From the NCBI GenBank assembly GCA_947475525.1, contig CANJMI010000010.1, positions 62,001 to 126,000 on the forward strand: a stretch of 64,000 bases of DNA, in the 5' to 3' direction. Both the position numbers and the translations under genes were made by a program. Origin of the DNA: Polyangiaceae bacterium (GTDB lineage Bacteria > Myxococcota_A > Polyangia > Polyangiales > Polyangiaceae). How positions within the stretch are numbered: position 1 is the stretch's first letter; each line of letters opens with the position of its first letter. Below the pieces are notes generated by a model, which ran no database searches, was not told where the DNA came from, and worked only from the letters and a program-made list of their open reading frames with translations. Positions 1-9,243 of the stretch are shown piece by piece.

Positions 1-90
1 CCACAGTCTCGATCTACATCGTGGCGTAGCTCTCGATTCGCGGAAACCGCGACCAAAGCCGCCCCTTTCCGGTGTAGAACCGCGCTCGTC

Positions 91-816
91 ATGGAAACGA
101 GTGCCGAGCCGCGACCCGAGCCACTGTCGATCTTCGCAGCCTTCACGAGCAACACGACCACCGACCTCGCGCTCACGATGCCGATCTTTCTCGCGTACCA
201 CCTCGGCGTGGTCACCCTGAACGTCCGCAACGCGGCAGATTTTTTCACGCAGAAGCTCGTCGCGATCGCCGAGCGCAACGTCATCGTCTACTGGGCTATT
301 ACCCTCGCAATCGGCGTGGCCATCACACTTTTCGTGTCGCTCTTCGGAGAGCGCGAAGCCTTCGACAAGAAGCGTTTCATCCTCGTCGCGCTCGAGGGCG
401 TGCTCTACGCGTTCTTGATGCGCAGCGCAGCGGCGTACGCGGTCGGCGCGTTGCCAATGTCAAACGCGGACGCGCTCGGGGGCGCATTTCCGAGCATCGT
501 GATGTCACTCGGCGCGGGCTTTTACGAGGAGATCGCGTTCCGAGTCATCCTCTTTGGCGGGGGCTTGCTCGCCATGAGCCTCGTCTTCGGTGGCGTGAGC
601 AAACTCGCCCTCGCGCTCGTTTGGGCGGCCATCTGCGCCGCTGTGTTCGCGGGCTGGCACTACGTAGGTCCCCTCGGAGATCCGTGGGACTTGCACTCGT
701 TCGTGTTTCGCAGCGTCTGCGGCTTCGCTTTCACGGCGATCTTCGTCCTGCGCGGTTTCGCACCGGCCGTCTGGACCCACGCGCTCTACGACGTCTGGGT
801 GCTCGTGTTGCACTGA
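91..816 (+). CDS. CPBP family intramembrane metalloprotease
   Basis: Polytopic membrane protein of 241 residues with the three conserved motifs of the CPBP (CAAX protease/bacteriocin-processing, Abi) family. These are EExxxR at residues 146-151 (EEIAFR), FxxxH at 186-190 (FAGWH) and HxxxD at 230-234 (HALYD). In this family the Glu and His residues line a membrane-embedded metal site that cleaves substrates near the membrane. Hydrophobic stretches cover about residues 28-45, 64-85, 95-120, 155-190 and 205-225. It stands alone on the plus strand, facing the minus-strand UbiA gene, so the context gives no substrate. The ATG at 91 is used because the frame opens there close to the window edge. 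Bacterial members may be proteases or protein-processing factors, and the sequence does not say which. Confidence 0.85.
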   Translation: METSAEPRPEPLSIFAAFTSNTTTDLALTMPIFLAYHLGVVTLNVRNAADFFTQKLVAIAERNVIVYWAITLAIGVAITLFVSLFGEREAFDKKRFILVALEGVLYAFLMRSAAAYAVGALPMSNADALGGAFPSIVMSLGAGFYEEIAFRVILFGGGLLAMSLVFGGVSKLALALVWAAICAAVFAGWHYVGPLGDPWDLHSFVFRSVCGFAFTAIFVLRGFAPAVWTHALYDVWVLVLH

Positions 817-856
817 CGATGCGTGTGCCTCGGTCCCCGTAAGCGCGAGCCCGCGA

Positions 857-1810
857 TCACGTCGGGCGGATGCGATACACGATGACGACAACCTCGATGA
901 TCCACATCGCGAGGTTCAGCATGAAAGGCGTGTCGCGCAGCATCTCTTGGGTGGGAGACTCGGCCGTGGTGCGCGTCCGCGTGAGCTGAACGAAACGCAG
1001 CACGCCGATCAGCGGGTGGAGGCTCGTCAGCCAGAGCCAATTCTCGAGGCCGTCCGCGGAACGGAAGAACGCGCGGGTGTGCTCGTCATGCGCATACGCA
1101 ATGTACGTCACGACGCTCGCGAGCCCGGTCACCGCCATGGCCGCGAGCAACACCCCCGGCGAGTAGCGCTGGAGGGCCGCGCGCTGCTTGGTAGCATTGG
1201 CGCTACCGATTTCGTGCATGCGCTTGCCGAAGCCCAGGAACAACGCGAGCGCGGCGGTGCACGCGATCATGTAACCGCTAACGGGGGTCGAGGTGGCGTA
1301 CCCACCCGCGAGCACGCGGAAGACGAAGCCCGTCGCGATGCAGCCGACGTCGACGTACGCCACGTTCTTCAGCCGAAATGAATACGCGACGTTCAATAAA
1401 AAGTAGCTGAGGGCCACTGCCGCGAACGCCGGCGGTGCGAGTGCAGCCCCTGCCAATGCGAGCGCCAAGAGCCCAGCAACCATCGCCTTCGCGAGCGGGA
1501 CAGAGACGACACCCGACGCGATTGGGCGGCGACGCTTCACCGGATGCACACGGTCCGCATCGACGTCGACCAGGTCGTTTAGCGTGTAGACCGCCGACGC
1601 GAGCAAGCAAAACACCACAAGCGCGGAGATCCCGCCCTTGATCACCTGAGGATGGGTGAGTTGCTTTGCGAAAACGACCGGCGCGACGACGAAGAGGTTT
1701 TTCACCCACTGGTGCGGGCGCATCGTTCGCAGCATCCCAAGGAGACGCCGCGGCAGAGAAACGTGCGGCGGGCTCGGGGCCGTTGCGGCCATAGGATGGG
1801 GGTCGGTCAT
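857..1810 (-). CDS. UbiA-family prenyltransferase, decaprenyl-phosphate phosphoribosyltransferase-like
   Basis: Integral membrane transferase of about 317 residues. An N-terminal RPHQWVKN segment is followed by the Asp-rich NDLVDVDAD motif, which binds Mg-diphosphate in UbiA enzymes, and then by a KRRRPIASG stretch. This arrangement (RPHQW, NDxxDxxxD, RPIASG) is the one I associate with decaprenyl-phosphate phosphoribosyltransferase (Rv3806c-like) rather than with quinone prenyltransferases. The likely role is transfer of phosphoribose or a similar group to a polyprenyl phosphate for envelope glycan synthesis. About eight to nine membrane helices follow. The ATG at 1810 is chosen because a GGAGGG lies ten bases upstream of it; the frame extends to 1858 without a better site. 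It is divergent from the MoxR gene. The exact donor is inferred, the family is clear. Confidence 0.8.
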   Translation of the reverse strand: MTDPHPMAATAPSPPHVSLPRRLLGMLRTMRPHQWVKNLFVVAPVVFAKQLTHPQVIKGGISALVVFCLLASAVYTLNDLVDVDADRVHPVKRRRPIASGVVSVPLAKAMVAGLLALALAGAALAPPAFAAVALSYFLLNVAYSFRLKNVAYVDVGCIATGFVFRVLAGGYATSTPVSGYMIACTAALALFLGFGKRMHEIGSANATKQRAALQRYSPGVLLAAMAVTGLASVVTYIAYAHDEHTRAFFRSADGLENWLWLTSLHPLIGVLRFVQLTRTRTTAESPTQEMLRDTPFMLNLAMWIIEVVVIVYRIRPT

Positions 1811-1820
1811 CGTAGGCGGT

Positions 1821-1826
1821 CCCTCC
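1821..1826 (-). promoter_or_regulatory. Ribosome binding site deciding the UbiA-family start
   Basis: On the minus strand, GGAGGG lies ten bases before the ATG at 1810. The alternative upstream ATG at 1858 has no comparable purine-rich site. Confidence 0.45.
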
Positions 1827-1903
1827 GCGGGGTCTCGCACAAGCACGCGGATCCTCAAAGATAAATGTGAGTGAAAAGGAGCGACCTGCTAGCATTCCGA
1901 GCG

Positions 1904-2866
1904 ATGACGTCGGCCGCGACGATTGCGAGCGAAAGCGAAACCACCTTCGAGCAGTTGCGTTCGGCGCTCGAGGCGGTCCTGGAAGGCAAGCCGGGGGCGG
2001 TCGAGCTGAGCCTCATCTGCCTCATGGCGCGAGGGCACCTGCTGATTGAGGATGTGCCTGGAGTCGGTAAGACGACACTCGCTCGAGCGCTGGCGAAAGC
2101 GGTCGGCGGCGAGCTGCGACGCATTCAATTCACGAGCGATCTCATGCCGAGCGACGTGATCGGGGTCTCGGTGTTCGACCAGCTCCGCAGCACCTTCACG
2201 TTCAAACAAGGCCCGATTTTCGCGAACGTCCTCTTGGCGGACGAGATCAACCGCGCAAGCCCGCGCACCCAGTCCGCGCTGCTCGAAGCCATGAACGAGG
2301 GTCAGGTGTCGGTCGACGGTCAGTCGCTGCCTTTGCCGGATCCGTTTTTCGTGATCGCGACCCAAAATCCTGAAGATTTTGCGGGGACCTACCCTCTACC
2401 CGAGTCCCAACTCGACCGGTTCATGATGCGAATCCACATCGGCTACCCGCCGAGCCAAGTGGAGCAACGCCTGCTCTTGAACCCCCACGTCGACCGGATC
2501 GCCGAGTGTCCTCAAGTGCTCGAGCCACAGGGCCTCGTGAAACTCCAACGTGAAGTCGAGAGGGTAAAGTTCGACCCGTCGCTCGCGACCTACCTGCACG
2601 CGATTGTCCTCGCAACGCGCAACTCGCCCGCGATCGCGGTTGGCGGCTCGCCCCGTGCCAGCATCAACCTTTCCCGAGCTGCCCGCGCCCGAGCAAAGCT
2701 GCGTGGTCGGGATTATTGCATCGCCGATGACGTCCACGATCTCGCCATTCCGCTCCTTGCCCATCGAGTGAGGCTGACGGCTCAAGCGGACGGCTACGTC
2801 CCGACCGCGGACGAAGCCGAGTCGACGATTCGTGACCTTGTGGCTCGAGTCCCCGTGCCCCTGTGA
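1904..2866 (+). CDS. MoxR-family AAA+ ATPase
   Basis: ATPase of about 320 residues with the MoxR signature. Walker A is PGVGKTT at about residues 52-58 and Walker B is LLADEINRA around residues 110-118. The sensor region reads FVIATQNP, and PLPESQLDRFMM follows it. MoxR proteins act as chaperone-like ATPases that help insert cofactors or assemble partner proteins, often with DUF58 and transglutaminase proteins. Here the DUF58 gene begins five bases downstream and a TgpA-like transglutaminase follows, which is the classic arrangement. The start could be GTG 1871 or ATG 1904. Neither has a strong ribosome site, and ATG 1904 gives the usual family N-terminus. Confidence 0.93.
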   Translation: MTSAATIASESETTFEQLRSALEAVLEGKPGAVELSLICLMARGHLLIEDVPGVGKTTLARALAKAVGGELRRIQFTSDLMPSDVIGVSVFDQLRSTFTFKQGPIFANVLLADEINRASPRTQSALLEAMNEGQVSVDGQSLPLPDPFFVIATQNPEDFAGTYPLPESQLDRFMMRIHIGYPPSQVEQRLLLNPHVDRIAECPQVLEPQGLVKLQREVERVKFDPSLATYLHAIVLATRNSPAIAVGGSPRASINLSRAARARAKLRGRDYCIADDVHDLAIPLLAHRVRLTAQADGYVPTADEAESTIRDLVARVPVPL

Positions 2867-2870
2867 AGCG

Positions 2871-4103
2871 ATGAGCGCTCCGGCATCTGGCGCTTCGATT
2901 GACGAATCTTCGGGCCCGCCACGAGAGCCCGGAGAACCGAACGCCGCGCAACAATCGTTGCGAGGGGTGACCTCGCCCGAGCCCGCCGATGCACGGCCTG
3001 AGCACGCGACCCAGCCGACCCAGCCGACCCAGCCGACCCAGCCGACCAAGCGAGTGCGCCCTCCCGCCACGAAGGCGCGGTTCTCCGAGACGCGTGGCCG
3101 AAAAAGCTGGGCTCGCAAGCTCAAGTTCACGCGCGAGGGGAAGTACTTTCTTGGCATCACGCTCGGCGTCGGACTCGCGGCGATCAACACCGGGAACAAC
3201 CCGCTCTATCTCCTCTTGGGGATGATGCTCGCGTTGATCATCGTCTCGGGCGTGATGAGCGAACTCTCCTTGCGCACGCTGACGGTGCGTCGGCGCCTGC
3301 CTCAACGCGCGCAGGTCGGGCGCCCCCACCTCGTGGAAATCGAGGTGTTCAACAACAAGGACCGTGTCCCCTCCTACGCCATCGAAGTAGAAGATCTGCG
3401 AGCGGGTCAACCGGCGGATAAACGCTGCTTTTTCTTGAAAATCAGCCCGCGTTCGACACAAGTCGCAGCCTACCGCCGAACGCCTCTGCGACGGGGAATC
3501 GATCACCACAGCGGCTTCCGCATCGCGACGCGATTCCCGTTTGGTCTCTTCGAAAAGTCCCGAGAGCTCGACGTTGGCGAAGAGCTCATCGTCTACCCCG
3601 CGGTGGACCCAGTCGTCTTGCCTCGACGCGCGAGCGGACAGGCGAGCGGCGAGACCGGTGCGGTCGGGCGCTGCCACGGCGAAGAAGTTTACGAAGTCCG
3701 CCCAATGCGCGACGGCGACGACCCGCGCGACATTTATTGGCGTAAGAGCACCGTCCCAGGGCAGATGATCGTCCGCGAGCGCGCCCACGAAATGCAGTAT
3801 CAGGTCGAGTTGCGTCTCGACGATGAGCGGGCGACTCCGGCGCTTTTGAGTGGACCCGCACAAGCGACTACCGAGGAGTTTGAGCGACGCATTCGCGAAG
3901 TCGCGTCAATCGCCGTGGCCCACGTGAAGCGCGGCGATCGCGTCACCATCGTCACGGCGTCCGGCCACCGTCTCGTCTGCGAGCGTTCGCGCGGACTCGA
4001 CCCGCTCCTGCGATTTCTCGCGCTGCTCGAGCTTACCTGTCGCCCCGAGCCGGCGGTCGGCTTCGGAGGCAAGGCGACGGTTTTGCCGGAGCGCGCGGCG
4101 TGA
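2871..4103 (+). CDS. DUF58 domain-containing protein
   Basis: Protein of 410 residues. It begins with a polar, Pro-rich N-terminus of about 80 residues that carries a Thr-Gln-Pro repeat. Two membrane helices follow at about residues 92-132, then a cytoplasmic or periplasmic region with the DUF58 hallmark (RPMRDGDDPRDIYWRKS) at about residues 277-293. DUF58 proteins are regularly encoded beside MoxR ATPases and carry a von Willebrand A-like fold; their biochemical role is not settled. The ATG at 2871 is chosen because it follows the MoxR stop by four bases, and an upstream in-frame GTG would overlap that gene. The stop overlaps the next gene by four bases (GTGA), implying translational coupling. 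Confidence 0.9.
   Translation: MSAPASGASIDESSGPPREPGEPNAAQQSLRGVTSPEPADARPEHATQPTQPTQPTQPTKRVRPPATKARFSETRGRKSWARKLKFTREGKYFLGITLGVGLAAINTGNNPLYLLLGMMLALIIVSGVMSELSLRTLTVRRRLPQRAQVGRPHLVEIEVFNNKDRVPSYAIEVEDLRAGQPADKRCFFLKISPRSTQVAAYRRTPLRRGIDHHSGFRIATRFPFGLFEKSRELDVGEELIVYPAVDPVVLPRRASGQASGETGAVGRCHGEEVYEVRPMRDGDDPRDIYWRKSTVPGQMIVRERAHEMQYQVELRLDDERATPALLSGPAQATTEEFERRIREVASIAVAHVKRGDRVTIVTASGHRLVCERSRGLDPLLRFLALLELTCRPEPAVGFGGKATVLPERAA
3009..3049 (+). repeat. 9-bp tandem repeat encoding Thr-Gln-Pro
   Basis: The nonamer ACCCAGCCG is repeated about four and a half times without interruption inside the DUF58 gene. It encodes a short TQP linker before the membrane anchor. Copy-number change would not shift the frame. 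Confidence 0.9.
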
Positions 4104-6580
4104 GGTTCGGCCTCGTCCATCGAGTGATGACGGACGCTCTCGCGGTCCTCGGTGTCCTCGCGCTCGTGGTCAGCGGGCAATTTTCACGGACGCTCGACGT
4201 AGGACTGCTGCTCTCCCTTGGTTTCGCCATCTCGCTGAAAGAGCCGCTTCGCCAGCGCGCCTCGCAACTCAACATCGACGCTATCGCCACGGTGTTGCTG
4301 GTCGCAACGCAAGTTGCTCGCGGGTTTTTCACGGCAGCGAGCATCCTCGACCTTCTGATTGAATTCGCCGCCGCACTCCAGATCATTCGCGTCGCAACGC
4401 GCAACGGCGCGGCCCAAGACCAACAAGTCATCGTGCTCGCGCTGCTGCACCTGATCGCCGGCACCGTCGTTGGCGGAGGACTCGGTTACGGGCTGTGCTT
4501 CATCGGCATCCTCATCGTGACCCCAGGCGCACTCGTGCTCTCGCATCTGCGCCGCGAGGTCGAAGGCAATTACCGCCAGGGCGCACGCGACCGCACGGGC
4601 CTGCCCGTCGACGTCCCGCGGATCTTGCGAAGCAAGCGTGTCGTGGGCAAGCCCTTCATCGTCGCGACGTGCCTGCTCTCGTTGCCGATTCTGATCTTTA
4701 CCGCGGCGTTGTTCATCATTTTCCCACGCGTCGGCCTGTCGCTCTTGTTGCTCAACAAGCCACGCGGGGACCGAATGATCGGTTTTTCCGGAACGGTCAA
4801 TCTCGGTCAAATTGGCACGCTGCGCAGCGACCCGACGATCGCGCTCCGCGTTGCAATCCCGGACCTGCCGGTGCCTCCGCCAGCGCGTCGAATGATGTAC
4901 CTGCGCGGAACGGCGCTCGATCAGTACGACGGACGAACCTGGACACAATCGATGAAGTCCGTGCGGCCACTCGCGAACGCGGGGGAGCTCGTACCGATTT
5001 CCGGAACGCCAAGCCCCGGCGAATCGCCTTGGCGTGTCGAGCTCGAGCCATTCGAACCGCCCGTCCTTTTCGTGACGCCGACGACGAAGGCGGTCGAGCT
5101 CACGAAGAGCGGCAACATCACGCCAGGCCAATCGCCTCAGCTGATGACCGGACCCGAAAATGAATTCCGGTACCAAGCGCCGAGCGACCGAGTCGTGCAA
5201 TACGACCTCTATCCTTCGGAGGCAGGCACGCCGAACTTCACGAAGTTGAAGGCAAGCGAGCGGCCGCGCTACTTGCAGGTCCCCGAAAAACTCGCGGCGC
5301 GCATCGGCGCACTCGCGAGCGAATGGGTGGGTTCGACTACGGGCGACCTCGAACGCGCTCGTATCGTAGAGCAGCACCTTCGAGATGATTTTCGCTACGA
5401 CCTCGGCTCACCCTCGGGGGAGTTCGAGCAACCGCTCGAGCACTTTTTATTCGAGTCGAAACGCGGCCACTGCGAATATTTTTCGACGGCGATGGCCGTC
5501 ATGCTCCGAGGCCTGAACATTCCTTCGCGGAACGTCACGGGGTTCGTCGGCGGCAGTTACAACAAGTACGGGAGGTTCTATGCCGTTCGGCAAGGCGACG
5601 CCCACTCGTGGGTTGAAGCGTACATCGATGGTCGTGGCTGGCTGACCTTCGATCCGACGCCCCCGGGCTCGGTCGAACCGCAAAGCGACATCGATGGCGC
5701 GCTCGCCGGAATGCGGGATTTTTTCGAGGCCGCGAGCCAACGCTGGAATCACCACGTGCTCGGCTACGACCTCACGCAGCAAGTCACCCTCTTCGACTCG
5801 CTCAACGGTGGCGACAGCGTGGCTTGGCGTCTTCTCAGCGCACCACGGTCTCGCGTCCCGCTCGCACTCGCGGGCCTCGCTCTCACCGGAGTTGGGCTTT
5901 TTTGGCTTAATCGGCGAAAAAAACGCGCAGCAGCGGCCCGCGATGGCGAGGAAATCCCGGCGAAGGAGGCCTTGCTCGCGGCGAAACTCTACCGCCTGCT
6001 CGACCGCGCGATGACGGCGGCCGGCGCACCTCGAGTCGACTCGACGCCACCCCTCGGTCATGCGCTGGCGCTCGCGCAACACGGCCACCCCCTGTCGAGC
6101 GAAGTGATGGCCTTGACCGAGCGCTACCTCGCGGCGCGCTTCGGCGGTCGGCCATTTCGCGAGGACGAGCGACGCGACTTCGAGCTGCGTGCGCGATGGT
6201 TGCAACGAGCTCCGCACTCGCAAGCGGAGAGCGCGCGCACCTCACACACGGGGGCCTCCTCCGAGGCCAAAGAGACGACCGGAGAGGTCACCAGCACGGG
6301 CAGGCCTTCGCGGCGCCCTTCGTCTTTGCCGTATTTGAAGTCGCCGAACGACGCGGGCTCCGATGCACGGGTCCTCGGCTCCGTCGAAGTGGACGACTTC
6401 GACCGAGTGACGGTCATTGCGGACGACGACATGCCCGACAGCACAGCGGCTCCGGCGGTCGTCGCCGACCCGGAGTGGTCCCCACGTCGCAGGCGGGCAC
6501 GGATGGAGACTCCGACGATTTCAATGCGCGTCGAGCCGCATGAGGACGAACTTGACGTGCCCCCCACGGAGGGTCACTGA
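4100..6580 (+). CDS. TgpA-like membrane transglutaminase (DUF3488/transglutaminase core)
   Basis: Protein of 826 residues. An N-terminal block of five or six membrane helices (about residues 8-210) precedes a periplasmic region and then a transglutaminase-like core. The triad is visible as Cys458 (RGHCEYF), His502 (GDAHSW) and Asp518 (LTFDPTPPG). A further membrane helix lies near residues 590-610, followed by a cytoplasmic tail rich in acidic and Ser/Thr residues. This layout matches TgpA of Pseudomonas, an inner-membrane protein with a periplasmic transglutaminase domain. GTG 4100 overlaps the DUF58 stop by four bases; ATG 4127 is an alternative. The MoxR-DUF58-TgpA order supports joint function. 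The substrate is not known. Confidence 0.9.
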   Translation: MRFGLVHRVMTDALAVLGVLALVVSGQFSRTLDVGLLLSLGFAISLKEPLRQRASQLNIDAIATVLLVATQVARGFFTAASILDLLIEFAAALQIIRVATRNGAAQDQQVIVLALLHLIAGTVVGGGLGYGLCFIGILIVTPGALVLSHLRREVEGNYRQGARDRTGLPVDVPRILRSKRVVGKPFIVATCLLSLPILIFTAALFIIFPRVGLSLLLLNKPRGDRMIGFSGTVNLGQIGTLRSDPTIALRVAIPDLPVPPPARRMMYLRGTALDQYDGRTWTQSMKSVRPLANAGELVPISGTPSPGESPWRVELEPFEPPVLFVTPTTKAVELTKSGNITPGQSPQLMTGPENEFRYQAPSDRVVQYDLYPSEAGTPNFTKLKASERPRYLQVPEKLAARIGALASEWVGSTTGDLERARIVEQHLRDDFRYDLGSPSGEFEQPLEHFLFESKRGHCEYFSTAMAVMLRGLNIPSRNVTGFVGGSYNKYGRFYAVRQGDAHSWVEAYIDGRGWLTFDPTPPGSVEPQSDIDGALAGMRDFFEAASQRWNHHVLGYDLTQQVTLFDSLNGGDSVAWRLLSAPRSRVPLALAGLALTGVGLFWLNRRKKRAAAARDGEEIPAKEALLAAKLYRLLDRAMTAAGAPRVDSTPPLGHALALAQHGHPLSSEVMALTERYLAARFGGRPFREDERRDFELRARWLQRAPHSQAESARTSHTGASSEAKETTGEVTSTGRPSRRPSSLPYLKSPNDAGSDARVLGSVEVDDFDRVTVIADDDMPDSTAAPAVVADPEWSPRRRRARMETPTISMRVEPHEDELDVPPTEGH

Positions 6581-6587
6581 CCGACCC

Positions 6588-7337
6588 ATGTTCCCGCGAG
6601 CCCGAACCCCATCGCGACGCGATCCGCTGCGGCGCGCATTCGCTACGGTCGATTCCGAGGCGGTGATCGCCCTCCTCGAGCCGCTCTGCACCGACGAACG
6701 CCGTGAGCGCCTCACCGAGGTGCTTGGGGGGCGACTCTCATCGGTTACGTTGGTGATGGATGCGCCGCACGATCCCCACAACGGCGCCGCGGTGCTGCGC
6801 TCGTGCGACGCATTCGGCGTGCAAGAGCTGCACGTAGTCGAACGCACCGAAGCCTTCGCGGCCAACACCGCAGTCGCGAAGGGTAGCGAGCGTTGGGTCG
6901 ACGTGATTCATCACGCGACCGTAGCCGACGCGATCCATGCGCTCGAAGGCTTCACCCTCGTCGCCACCCACCCGGCAGGTGAGCTTACGCCGGATGACCT
7001 CGCAACGCTGCCGAACGTGGCGCTCGTGCTTGGCAATGAGCACGACGGCATCTGCGCCGAGCTCCGCCGTGCATGCACCCACGGAGTCCGAATCCCGATG
7101 CGTGGCTTCGTGGAGAGCTTGAATGTCAGCGTCTCGGCGGCAACCCTTCTGGCCTACGCGACCAGCGGAAGACGCGGCGATCTGACGCCCGACCAAGCTC
7201 GACGCCTTTACGCGCGCTGGCTCGCCCTTACGGTCCCGCGCTCGCTCGACATCCTCGAGGCCCGCGGAGTTTCGCTCACGCTCGCGGGCGGAAGGATGGA
7301 CGCACTTGCCGACCGCGATGGAAGAGGCATAACCTAG
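6588..7337 (+). CDS. trmH: TrmH-type tRNA (guanosine-2'-O)-methyltransferase
   Basis: SPOUT-class methyltransferase of 249 residues, close to E. coli TrmH in length. The three SpoU motifs are clear: NGAAVLRSCDAFG with the catalytic Arg, LVLGNEHDG, and MRGFVESLNVSVSAA, the last contributing to the S-adenosylmethionine-binding knot. TrmH methylates the 2'-O of G18 in the tRNA D-loop. The frame stays open well upstream into the transglutaminase gene, but ATG 6588, seven bases after that gene's stop, gives the normal N-terminus. The gene appears to be the last member of the MoxR run, although no functional link is evident. Confidence 0.9.
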   Translation: MFPRARTPSRRDPLRRAFATVDSEAVIALLEPLCTDERRERLTEVLGGRLSSVTLVMDAPHDPHNGAAVLRSCDAFGVQELHVVERTEAFAANTAVAKGSERWVDVIHHATVADAIHALEGFTLVATHPAGELTPDDLATLPNVALVLGNEHDGICAELRRACTHGVRIPMRGFVESLNVSVSAATLLAYATSGRRGDLTPDQARRLYARWLALTVPRSLDILEARGVSLTLAGGRMDALADRDGRGIT

Positions 7338-7377
7338 GAGATCGGCGCACCTTCGTTTTGGGGTGCCTCGCCGTGCC

Positions 7378-9180
7378 ATGGCAAACCGACCACCGCCACC
7401 GCCTCCTCGGCGCGGAGACGCTCCGCCCGCCATCCCGCAACGCAAGGCGATGCCGTCGATGGTCGGCGCGAAATACCAATCGCTGAGCCCGGATTTCGCA
7501 AATGCACCCGCCGGCGTACAGGCCGCTGCGCTCAGAGCCGCGGCGGCACAGAGCGGGAGCCAGCCCGCCCACCGCAACGCACCCGCAGCACAGCGGCCGA
7601 TCGAAGCGGAGCCGGTCGACGGTAGCGAGAAACACCTCGGCACCGTGCGGCCGGGAACGATCGTCGGCGGACGCTACCGTATCGAGCAACTGATCGGTCG
7701 CGGCGGCATGGGCACGGTGTACTCCGTCACCCACACCAACACGGGTGAAGAACTCGCGCTGAAGCTCTTGCATCCCGCGCTGGCCGAGAACGCCGAGACC
7801 GTCGAGCGCTTCAAGACCGAGGCGCGCGCACCGGTACGAATCGGTAGCGAGCATGTCGTCCGGGTCGTCGATGCCGATGTCAGTCCCGAGCTCGACGTGC
7901 CGTTCATCGTGATGGAGCGCCTCGACGGCCACGATCTGCGCACCGAAGTGAAACGCCGCGGAGCGCTCCCGCCCGACGAAGCGATTCTCTACTTGCGACA
8001 CGTCGCGCGCGCGCTCGACAAGGCCCACCAGAAGGGCATCATCCACCGCGACCTGAAGCCCGCGAACCTCTACGTCGTGGCGCGCGAAGATGGCACGCCA
8101 CTCGTAAAAATACTCGATTTCGGCATCGCGAAGCTCACCGACGATGCCGCGCAAGAACTCACGGTGGCCGGTCAAGTGTTCGGCACGCCGTGGTACATGG
8201 CGCCCGAACAAGCGCGCGGCGAGCTCGGCAAGGTGGGCCCACAGACCGACCTTTGGGCACTCGGCCTCATCGCGTTCCAATTCCTCGCGGGGCGCAACTA
8301 CTGGACGGCCGATGGTATGGCCGCACTGATTGCGCAGATTTGCTACGAGCCTATGCCCCCGCCGAGCGCGCAAGTGCCGCAGCTCGGCCCGCACTTCGAC
8401 CGGTGGTTCGCCAAGGCGTGCCATCGCGAAGCTCTCCAGCGGTTCGCGAGCGCGGGCGAGATGATTGAAGAGCTCGCGAGCGCCATCGGAATAGAGCCGG
8501 CGAGTGGGACGGGCTCGTATGCGCGCAACGCCACAAGTTCGATGCAGTTGAATCGGTACGAGCCATCGTCGCAGCCGGCGGGGGCAAGCTCGCCGGGCGT
8601 CAGCGCAAGCCACCCCGCGTTGAGCCAAAGCCAACCCAACATGGGTACCAGCGTTACCGGCATGTCGGCGTCTCACCCGGCTCTGAAGGATGCGTACGCC
8701 TCCGCGCCGGGGCTCGCGAACAGACAAGAGCGGAGCTCGAAGGGGCTCGCCATCGCCGTCGGAGTCGTCGGCACGTTGATCATGATCGCCGGAGCCGGAG
8801 GCATCTACATCGCAACGGCAAAAAAGAACGGCGACCGTGCTTCCGCCACCGCGACCGCCGCGACCACGCCGCGCCCATCACCCGATGTGCCCGTGAGCGA
8901 TCCGGTGAGCGATCCGGTGGCCGCCCCGACGCCCGACCCGGTGGCCGCCCCGACGCCCGACCCGAGCGTGGAACTCCGCTCCTCGGCCACGGCCAGCGCG
9001 ACCAGCAACGCTGCGCCACCACCGGTCGCAGTACCGACCGTTGCCTTGCCCCCGACGCGCGGGCCTCTGCCTGTGGCGCCGACGGCGGGCAGTAAGCCAT
9101 TCGGCGGAGGCTCCCCAGCGGGGTTGCCAAAGGCCCCTACAGGGGCGGCCCCCGCGCTAAAAAAGCCGGTAACGTTCTGA
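7378..9180 (+). CDS. Membrane-anchored serine/threonine protein kinase
   Basis: Protein of about 600 residues. A low-complexity N-terminus precedes a complete Hanks-type kinase domain at about residues 100-370. The glycine loop is GRGGMG, the ATP-binding Lys is K129 (ALKLL), the catalytic loop is HRDLKPAN with Asp225, and the metal-binding DFG is Asp247. The activation segment carries GTPWYMAPEQ. A Ser/Ala/Pro-rich linker follows, then a single membrane helix (about residues 460-480) and a Pro/Thr-rich extracytoplasmic tail without a recognisable sensor domain. This is a typical myxobacterial eukaryote-like kinase. ATG 7378 is preferred over GTG 7363. The following PEGA and MopE-like genes may be co-transcribed. 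Confidence 0.93.
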   Translation: MANRPPPPPPRRGDAPPAIPQRKAMPSMVGAKYQSLSPDFANAPAGVQAAALRAAAAQSGSQPAHRNAPAAQRPIEAEPVDGSEKHLGTVRPGTIVGGRYRIEQLIGRGGMGTVYSVTHTNTGEELALKLLHPALAENAETVERFKTEARAPVRIGSEHVVRVVDADVSPELDVPFIVMERLDGHDLRTEVKRRGALPPDEAILYLRHVARALDKAHQKGIIHRDLKPANLYVVAREDGTPLVKILDFGIAKLTDDAAQELTVAGQVFGTPWYMAPEQARGELGKVGPQTDLWALGLIAFQFLAGRNYWTADGMAALIAQICYEPMPPPSAQVPQLGPHFDRWFAKACHREALQRFASAGEMIEELASAIGIEPASGTGSYARNATSSMQLNRYEPSSQPAGASSPGVSASHPALSQSQPNMGTSVTGMSASHPALKDAYASAPGLANRQERSSKGLAIAVGVVGTLIMIAGAGGIYIATAKKNGDRASATATAATTPRPSPDVPVSDPVSDPVAAPTPDPVAAPTPDPSVELRSSATASATSNAAPPPVAVPTVALPPTRGPLPVAPTAGSKPFGGGSPAGLPKAPTGAAPALKKPVTF

Positions 9181-9243
9181 GCCTCGGGTGACCTTCTGAG
9201 CCGTGGGGCGCGATGGACTGGGCGCCTCTTGAGGAGTCGTGGC

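Noticed and set aside
7276-8727. Minus-strand open frame of 483 codons
   Set aside because: Opposite the serine/threonine kinase; Arg-rich, no motif, no start context.
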